Shown here: positions 57,434 through 64,000 of the stretch, piece by piece
How the letters are laid out: each line of letters starts with the position of its first letter
How positions within the stretch are numbered: the first letter of the stretch is position 1
Source of the DNA: Carnegiea gigantea
Lineage: Eukaryota > Streptophyta > Magnoliopsida > Caryophyllales > Cactaceae
Direction of reading: 5' to 3'
Length of the DNA: 64,000 bases
Assembly: GCA_029747015.1 (NCBI GenBank)
Contig: JAKOGI010000334.1
Coordinates: 20,001-84,000 of the forward strand
Notes under the pieces: model-generated
Told to the model about the DNA's origin: nothing
What the model saw: only the letters and a program-made list of their open reading frames with translations
Databases searched by the model: none
Translations under genes and position numbers: made by a program

Positions 57434-60400
57434 CTAATGGGTATCCACCACACTATCTCCAGTCATAGGCTTAAGGCCCATCCCCCTCGACGTCTCCAGC
57501 ACCAATCGCCTTGTTAATCCCTTCGTGAGAGGATCCGCTAAGTTCTTCTCAGATCTCACATACTGTAGAGATATGACTCCATGTTTCAGCAGCTGTTTTA
57601 CCGCACTATGTCTAATACGGATGTGTCTCCTTTTTCCGTTGTAGACACTATTGTGCGCCACTCCTATTGCCGCTTGCGGGTCACAATGTAGGGAAATTAG
57701 TGTTGCTTGTTTGCCCCACAATGGTATGTCTGTTAACAAGCATTTGAGCCATTCTGCTTCTTGTCCTGCCAACTCAAGAGCAATGAATTCAGATTCCATC
57801 GTGGAGCGGGCTATGCAAGTTTGTTTTGCAGACTTCCATGAGATAGCCCCTCTACCAAGAGTAAAAACATAACCACTAGTAGAGCTGATTTCATCATTAT
57901 CAGATACCCAGTTTGCATCACAATATCCTTCTAACACAGCAGGAAATTTGTTAAAATGCAAGCACGTATCAATAGTACCTCTAAGATATTTGAGCAAACG
58001 GAGAAGTGCATTCCAATGTTCTTGACTAGGGTTATGAGTATACCGACTCAATCTGCTTACGGCATAAGCAATATCAGGACGAGTGAAGTTCATAAGAAAC
58101 ATCACACTTCCTATAACTTTTGCGTACTCATTTTGTGATACACTGGATCCTTTATTTTTCTTTAAGTGAATACTGGGATCATAAGGTGTTCTCACAGGTG
58201 TCACATCAAATTGGTTAAATTTCTTCAACATTTTTCCAACGTAATGTGATTGAGACAACGAAAAGCCAGTGCTGGTTTTCAGAATTTTGATCCCCAAAAT
58301 CACATCTGCTTCTCCCATGTCTTTCATTTCAAACAACGAAGACAATAGCTTTTTAGTTTCGTTAACAACGAGCAGATTAGTGCCTAAGATCAGCATATCA
58401 TCAACGTAAAGACAAATGAGTACACAATCTGAATCAATCCTTTTTGAGTATACACATGAATCAGACAAGTTTACAGTAAAACCATTTTGTACTAAAGAGC
58501 TGTCAAACTTTTCGTACCATTGTTTAGGAGCCTGCTTTAGACCATAAAGAGATTTTCTCAGTCTACAGACTTTATTCTCCTGGCCTGGTACCTCACAGCC
58601 CTCAGGTTGAGTCATGTAAATTTCTTCCTCTAGATCACCATTCAAGAAGGCTGTTTTAACATCCATTTGATGTACAACAAGATCATATATAGCAGCTAAG
58701 GCAATTAAAGCTCTAATGGTGGCTATTTTGGTCACAGGGGAGTATGTATCAAAATAGTCTATCCCCTTTCTCTGATCAAAACCTCTAATAACCAACCTGG
58801 CTTTATACTTATCAATTGAACCATCCGCCTTTAACTTCTTTTTGAAAATCCATTTACTACTAATGGGTCTACAACCCTTGGGCAGGTCGGCCAATTCCCA
58901 TGTTTTATTTGACTCGACTGAATCTATTTCACTTTTAATGGCTTCCTTCCAAAAGGTTGCATCTATAGATTTTATAGCCTCTTGATAGGTTTTGGGATCT
59001 TCTTCTATTAAGAAGTTTGACACAAATTCCTCAGTTATGACATCAACATCCGAGCTATTAAAAGATTCCATTAGAAAAGCAGTAATAAAGTCGGGTCCGA
59101 AATTTGTTTCGACCTTACGTCTCTTACTCCTTCTAGGTTCAATTTCTAAGACTCTATCGTTAGAGTTAGAAATAGACGATTTAGCAGATAAAGAAGGATT
59201 AATAAGTGCCATATCAGTCGCTTCCCTTTTAAGGGGGAAAACATGCTCAAAAAACTCTGCATTTCTATGTTCACAAATAACATTATCATTTAATGACATG
59301 AATCTATAAGCAGCACTGTTTTGAGCATAACCAATAAATACAGCATCAAAAGTCTTGGGACCTATGTTAGTCCGCTTAATACTAGGCAAAGCAACCTTAG
59401 CCAAACAGCCCCACACTTTCAGATAACTCAGATTAGGAACATACCCTTTCCACAATTCATATGGGGTTTTGTCTGATTTTTTATAAGGGATTCTATTAAG
59501 AATAAGGCATGCAGTTAAGACAGCTTCTTCCCACATATTATCAGGCAACCCCGAACTTATAAGCATAGCATTCATCATTTCCTTTAAGGTACGATTTTTC
59601 CTTTTAGCTATACCATTTTGTTGAGGGGTATAAGGGGCAGTAGTCTGATGTATAATACCATTTTTCTCACAAAAAGCAGTCAGAGAATTGGTATCATATT
59701 CTCCTCCTCTATCCGATCGTAGTCTCTTGATCTTTCGATCTAGTTGGTTCTCAACTTCTGCTTTGTATTTTAGGAACATTTGCTCAGCCTCGTTTTTAGA
59801 CTTAAGGAGGTAAACTTTGGTATACCTAGAAAAGTCATCCATAAAAGTGATATACCATTTCTTTCCTCCCTTGCTCATTGTGTTCTTAAAGTCTGCTAGG
59901 TCTGAATGGACAAGTTCAAGCAGTTCAGTTTCCCGAGTTGTTATGGACTTGAATGGTTTTTTAGCAAATTTTACCTCAACACAAACATCACATTTTGAGC
60001 AGTTTTCAGTATTGACATTAGAGATTAGTCGCATGTTCTTTAGTTTGTTTATTGAAGCATAATTTACATGTCCAAGTCTACCATGCCATAAATCCACAGA
60101 CTCAGCAATATAGGCAGAAGAAGCATTTTCATTAACTGCATCAGAAGCAACATTCAGAACAAAGAGCCCTCCACTACGATACCCTTTCCCAACAAAGACC
60201 CCATTGCGAAGTATAATTATTTTCCCAGCCTTTTGGTTGACCTCAAACCCAGCAATATCTAAAAGACTACTAGAAACTAGGTTTCTACGAAGGGAAGGCA
60301 CAAACAACACATTATTCAGAATAAGGATTTGCCAGAAGTAAATTTCAGAAGTACTTTCCCTTTACCCATGACTCCGGCGGTAGTAGCATTGCCCATGAAG

Positions 60401-61494
60401 ACATGCTCGCCATCTGGGACATCTTCGAAGTCGTGTATCAGATCCTTGTTGGCGCAGAAGTATCTTGTTGCTCCGGTATCTAGAATCCATTCAGTGGGGT
60501 TGGACACCAAATTGACCTTCAATGTGACTGTACAGAAAACTTCAGTATCTTCAGTCAGGTTTGCTTGTGCAGTTGGTTGTCTGGTGTATTTCTGAATGGT
60601 TTGGTTAGCTCCCTTACGAAGGTTGCACTGATATGCTTTGTGGCCTGGTTTGCCACAAACATAGCAGACAACCTTCTACTTCTGAATTCTGCCGTTTGTC
60701 TTTTTCAGGTGATTTTGACGTTTCAGTGGCTTCTGATCCCTTTTATTTTTTCCTTTAAACCTGTCTCTGTTTACAGGAATAAAAGATTCGACAAGATTAG
60801 CTTTAGATGAATTTAAAGATAGAGATTCTAACTTATCTTTAAGACGATTTGCTTCTTCAGTCCTCATATGACTGATTAGCTCCTGGAGTGTTAAATCCTT
60901 CTTCTTGTGCTTCAGGTGATTTCGGTAGTCACTCCAGGATGGGGGGAATTTCTCGATCAATACATTTGCTTGTAGGATCTCGCACATCTTCATGCCCTCG
61001 TTCAATTCTTCAGCACATAGGTTCTCGTAGATGTGGACTTGTTCTATGATAGGCTTGTCGTCTACAATCTGAAACTGCAACCACTTCCCTACAACATATT
61101 TCCTTTTTTCAGCGTCATCTGAACCATATTTCGCCTCCAGTTTGGTCCATATGATCTTCGCAGACTTGAAGATCACAAAGAGATCAAACAATGGATTCGA
61201 CATGTTGTTCAGCAGATAGCTCTGTGCCAGCTTGTTGTCCTTTTCCAGTTTCTTTCTGGCAGTTTTATCTAGTGGAATAGTTGGTGTTTTTGGAGTAACA
61301 GGAGTGGTGATGGATTTCTCAGCATCAATCTGAGATGTGTCAGAGTTATCAAGGTAGTCTATGGTGAGGACATAATCAATTTCTAATTGTTCGAAGCAGA
61401 GTAGTAACTTCTGGGACCAACGTTTGTAGTTAGTTCCATCGAGTGGCTCGATTTTGTGAAGTTCAGGGAGAGACTTCTGGAAGGGTGCAGCCAT
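57434..61494 (-). pseudogene. Copia gag-pol polyprotein, nearly intact
   Basis: Gag starts at ATG 61494 (MAAPFQKSLPELHK), with LDGTNYKRWSQKLLLCFEQL and a UBN2-like region, to a TAG at about 60676. A CCHC knuckle (CYVCGKPGHKAYQC) and protease (WILDTGATRYFC) follow. A single missing base near 60312 shifts the frame (KFTSGKSL to [11 protein letters not shown]). From 60310 to 57434 one frame of 958 codons covers integrase, RT and RNase H. Integrase has an H-H-C-C region ([12 protein letters not shown]), [16 protein letters not shown], then [13 protein letters not shown] has [19 protein letters not shown] and YVDDMLILG. RNase H has [10 protein letters not shown] and [12 protein letters not shown]. 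The integrase block normally reads NGIAERKNR; here the catalytic Glu codon is AAA (59603-59605). With one stop, one frameshift and this change, the copy is not expected to be autonomous. Confidence 0.9.
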
Positions 61495-61517
61495 TGCAAT
61501 TCTAATCGCTTTCAAAT

Positions 61518-62233
61518 TGTTGGAAAGTAGATGCAATGACTGAAACGCACAGGGTTGGTTAAACCGAGTCGTGGTAGAGAACCACTGCCTTAAAAGCGAT
61601 TACGGCTCGACTATGGTGCAAATCGTATTAGCCGGTCGCTCCCCAAGGTTAACTCAGTAACTCTCAGACGCGTGCACTTCGCGGCTAAGAGGTTGAGGTA
61701 TGCAATCTTAATGCCCAGAAGGAAGAAGACAGGAGAAGTGAAGAGGAAGAAGTGGATGGTTTTCTGTGTGTTCTCAATGCACAGGGGAACCACGTATTTA
61801 TAGTGAGATAATAGCGGTTGAAGGGCTTAAGAAAAACAGGAAAACAGCAGCAGTTACGGCAACAGCAATGATGGAGGCAGAAGATAAGCAGCTTGTAGAA
61901 AACTGCAACTGAAATTAAGGGGAGAGCGGATTATCGGGAGGACCATAATAAACGGACGCAATCTGTTATACAAAAAATAAAACGGATTCTTCCAAAAACA
62001 ATCAACCCACGCGTGCGCCGCGCCGCGCCCGGACGGGACGGGCGGGCGGCGGCGGCGCGCGCGCGTGTGATTTCCCAGTGGCCCCCTCATACCCTTAAAA
62101 CATGCCTTGATCTTATTCAACTGGGACAAGGAGGAGTAGGAGTACAAGAACCCTTTTCTCCTTCTTTCCAAGTTCTATGTGGGACAAAAAGAAATAGAGA
62201 AGGAAAAGTAGCTTGTTGCCATTACTTCCAACA
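61518..62233 (-). repeat. 5' LTR of the copia element
   Basis: 716 bp. On the minus strand it begins TGTTGGAAGTAATGG and ends CATCTACTTTCCAACA. It has a TATAAATA box (61795-61802 as TATTTATA on the plus strand) and a very GC-rich block (CG/GCC repeats, about 62010-62070) upstream of it. Confidence 0.9.
61795..61802 (-). promoter_or_regulatory. TATA box of the copia 5' LTR
   Basis: The minus strand reads CACTATAAATACGTGG. It lies about 280 bp before the LTR end, a plausible place for the retrotransposon start site. The sequence is unchanged in the other LTR. Confidence 0.6.
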
Positions 62234-63420
62234 ATTATCTCCTAAAACATTCCGTTGGACTTTGCTACTTTGTCTCCAATATGTAGCAAGATCCTGAATA
62301 GCGCGAAGAAGCTGCTTGGCTGAAGTACAATATTTAGAAATAGCAATGGAATTGGGACTGTCTCGAATAAGCTCATTTAAGTTAACCTCAACCTTGCCGC
62401 ATACTTTCTCCAAGTCTCTATACGCTCAAGCTTTTGTCCCAACCACCACTCCCTGCAAAATCTCTTACTATGTTTTATGTTTTTGAATTAATTGAAAGAT
62501 AAGGGAGTCATCTAATGAAGTTTGCCAGGCTATTTGAACACCTTCTTTCACTTAGCTTCGGAGTAGGGACGAAGCTTCCAATCTATAAGGCTTGCCCTTT
62601 GACGAGGTATGTTCTTGACTAATTAGCATAATAGGTCCACGGTTCGAGCAAATAATAGGGAAGTAACAAATGAGTCGTCATATAAATTCTTCCATTCTAT
62701 AGTACAATAAGTACGATCTAGTCCTTCAAATATTAAATTCTCATGAAATTGATTGTCACGCCACGTAAATTGTGATCCCCAAATGGTAAATCAAGTAACC
62801 TCAAATTCATTTTCCATTGCACAAAATCCTCCCATCCCCATATTTTCCCACTTTCACCAAGTTTATCGGCATAATATTCAATTTAATTAAAGTCACCCAT
62901 TAATGAGGTTGGTGGATTAAGCTCATGCAAGTAGGATAAGATCGCCTCCCCAATCAGTGGCGAAGTCAGAAATTTCGAATAGGGGTGTCGGAAGAGAGAG
63001 TTGAGGACTCGAATTGTCAAACAAACAGAGGAAGAGTATCGGAGGCTTAAAAAAAAAATGAAAAAAATCAAATGGAAAAAGGGATGGATAAAGGACTCAA
63101 ACCCGCGACCTCAGAGACAAGCCAACTCACAAACCAAGCGCCTGGACCATTGAAGCAAGGGAGGTTTCATGTATCTTTTCAACACATTTGATATATATAG
63201 TCAACTTCCTTTTTTTTTTTTAATTCTCAGATGTATATTAATTTTTTTTTTTGAGAGGGGTGTCGGCTGACCCCACTGACCCCACGCTGGCTACGCCACT
63301 GTCCCCAATAATGAGTTGATCTCGAGCATTAGGTGCACCATGTACAACATACAAACCATATTTTATTGTGGGTGTGCTGGCTAGTTGTAGAAATTATGTA
63401 TGGTCAAGAGAAGCACAAAT
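62234..63420 (-). pseudogene. LINE ORF2 endonuclease part and linker (decayed)
   Basis: Minus strand, across the MITE: GLYVVHGAPNARDQLIIGEA then ILSYLHELNPPTSLMGDFN, the SLxGDFN block of apurinic-type LINE endonucleases. WGWEDFVQWKMNLRLLDLPF with GDHNLRG follows as the next endonuclease block. A frame at 62413-62222 (MEKVCGKVEVNLNELI...) is the helical region between endonuclease and RT, and it is cut by the copia insertion at 62233. Confidence 0.75.
62955..63301. mobile_element. hAT-type MITE with tRNA-like internal segment
   Basis: TIRs are CAGTGGCGAAGTCAG and, inverted, CAGTGGCGTAGCCAG. The 8-bp duplication TCCCCAAT is exact (62947-62954 and 63302-63309). Length is 347 bp. On the minus strand the middle contains AGTTGGCTTG, then GTCGCGGGTTTGAGTCC, resembling pol III A and B boxes of a tRNA. 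It interrupts the LINE endonuclease. Confidence 0.9.
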
Positions 63421-64000
63421 CCTTTTCCCATTTCTTTTCCTTCTGTTGCTTCTCCTCCCAAGTTTTGCTAAGGCCGCCTTTTTATTGTAATATAAATATA
63501 TAATCAACGTTATAATGAACGTATGTTTTTTCGAGCCAATAGTACACTGGGGGGAGGGGGACTTGGTCATGGGATCTAATGTTTCTAGGGTCCCACTTTC
63601 AACAGCTAAGCTAATACTTTCGTGGCAATGGGTTAAGTATTCGTAGTTGTGTTCCCCATTACTGTGATTGATTGCATGGCTGTTTTGCAATTAAAAAACA
63701 ACCATACAATTATGTTTATCACAAGATATATTATTATTATTGCGTTATATTACCATTATATTATATTACTATTACATTTCATCTGACCAAACACCACATA
63801 TATACTTTTCAAATAGAGGACATGATGTGAACAACCTCTCAACAATTAATCATAGAAAGATTGCATACATCTGAGATGACCTCTCGCTAGGTTCTCCCCA
63901 CCTTCCCCCCCCCCCCCCCCCAAAAAAACAAAGATGGATAAAGAAGACACGCTGCCCTAAATCATATTTCGAGATGTTCGTTTGGTTTTTGAGGCATACT
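63421..64000. other. Right edge, no gene recognised
   Basis: Possibly the upstream part of the LINE relic on the minus strand, but no further LINE motif was recognised. A run of 17 C at 63905-63921, followed by an A-run, is a homopolymer that may also be an assembly weak point. Confidence 0.4.

Larger units (their letters stand above)
56040..62233 (-). mobile_element. Ty1/copia LTR retrotransposon, full length and young
   Basis: LTRs at 56040-56770 and 61518-62233 have TGTTGG...CCAACA ends and exact ATTAT duplications (56035-56039 and 62234-62238). The gag-pol order (integrase before RT) and the purine tract AGTGGGGGAT next to the left LTR show it is Ty1/copia transcribed on the minus strand. 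The LTRs differ by only about 15 substitutions plus a 15-bp indel by eye (roughly 98% identity), so this is the most recent large insertion in the window. It sits inside the LINE relic. Confidence 0.92.
53080..63420 (-). mobile_element. L1-type LINE relic, interrupted by a copia element and a hAT MITE
   Basis: On the minus strand, parts of one LINE ORF2 can be followed in order from right to left: endonuclease (63420-62700), linker (62480-62234), then after the copia element the reverse transcriptase (56039-54970), a zinc-finger-like segment (about 53760-53960) and an RNase H-like end (about 53090-53330). All segments carry stops and frameshifts. Removing the copia element (56040-62233) and the MITE (62955-63301) restores adjacency. 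The 3' end and poly(A) were not located; they must lie left of about 53090 and right of the gene ending at 52818. Confidence 0.8.

Noticed and set aside
16314..62238. A meaningful link between the Athila array and the copia element because both have ATTAT duplications
   Set aside because: Five-base AT-rich duplications recur by chance in this composition, and the elements belong to different superfamilies.
62955..63301. A genuine tRNA gene on the minus strand
   Set aside because: The A/B-box-like segment lacks a complete cloverleaf by eye and sits inside a MITE.

Overview
This window looks like a repeat-rich stretch of a flowering-plant nuclear chromosome, probably a eudicot. The reasons are the mix of families present (CACTA, Cassandra-type TRIM, MULEs, hAT MITEs, Athila-type and chromoviral Ty3/gypsy, Ty1/copia, an L1-type LINE), a PPR-DYW protein and two genes with plastid-type N-termini, AT-rich spacers and GT-AG introns. 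The species cannot be named from the sequence alone. Most of the DNA is transposon, and most coding regions are broken. The only host gene that reads through intact is a three-exon gene at 50344-52818.

Layout. 1-1140 is the 3' end of a CACTA element, with a dense array of GGTCTC/GAGACC palindromes. 1267-1996 is a complete TRIM on the minus strand, flanked by CAATA; its LTRs carry a decayed 5S-rRNA-like promoter (Cassandra type). 2229-5906 is a MULE with about 115-bp TIRs, a 10-bp target duplication and a transposase gene whose catalytic core is missing. About 7990-14450 holds a FAR1-like MULE transposase relic (plus strand) facing a Ulp1-like cysteine-protease relic (minus strand). Three hAT-type MITEs have landed in this pair. 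16319-36177 is a 19.9-kb Athila-type array, LTR-internal-LTR-internal-LTR, with one ATTAT duplication outside the whole array.

36808-39229 is a decayed PPR-DYW gene. 40973-48583 is a FAX2-like plastid fatty-acid-export gene, split by a 6.9-kb chromovirus-like Ty3/gypsy element (41286-48151, TSD AGGTG) and carrying further stops. 50344-52818 is the intact gene for a predicted chloroplast membrane protein of unknown function. From about 53.1 to 63.4 kb lies a minus-strand LINE relic. It is interrupted by a young Ty1/copia element (56040-62233, TSD ATTAT) and by a 347-bp hAT MITE (62955-63301, TSD TCCCCAAT).

The clearest points are: (i) the three-LTR Athila array, whose two internal regions share inactivating lesions; (ii) the convergent FAR1-transposase/Ulp1-protease pair; (iii) the Cassandra TRIM with 5S-like boxes; and (iv) the nested insertions with recognisable target duplications, which give a relative order of events. 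All boundaries and motifs were read by eye. Percent identities are rough impressions, and family names beyond superfamily level are inference.
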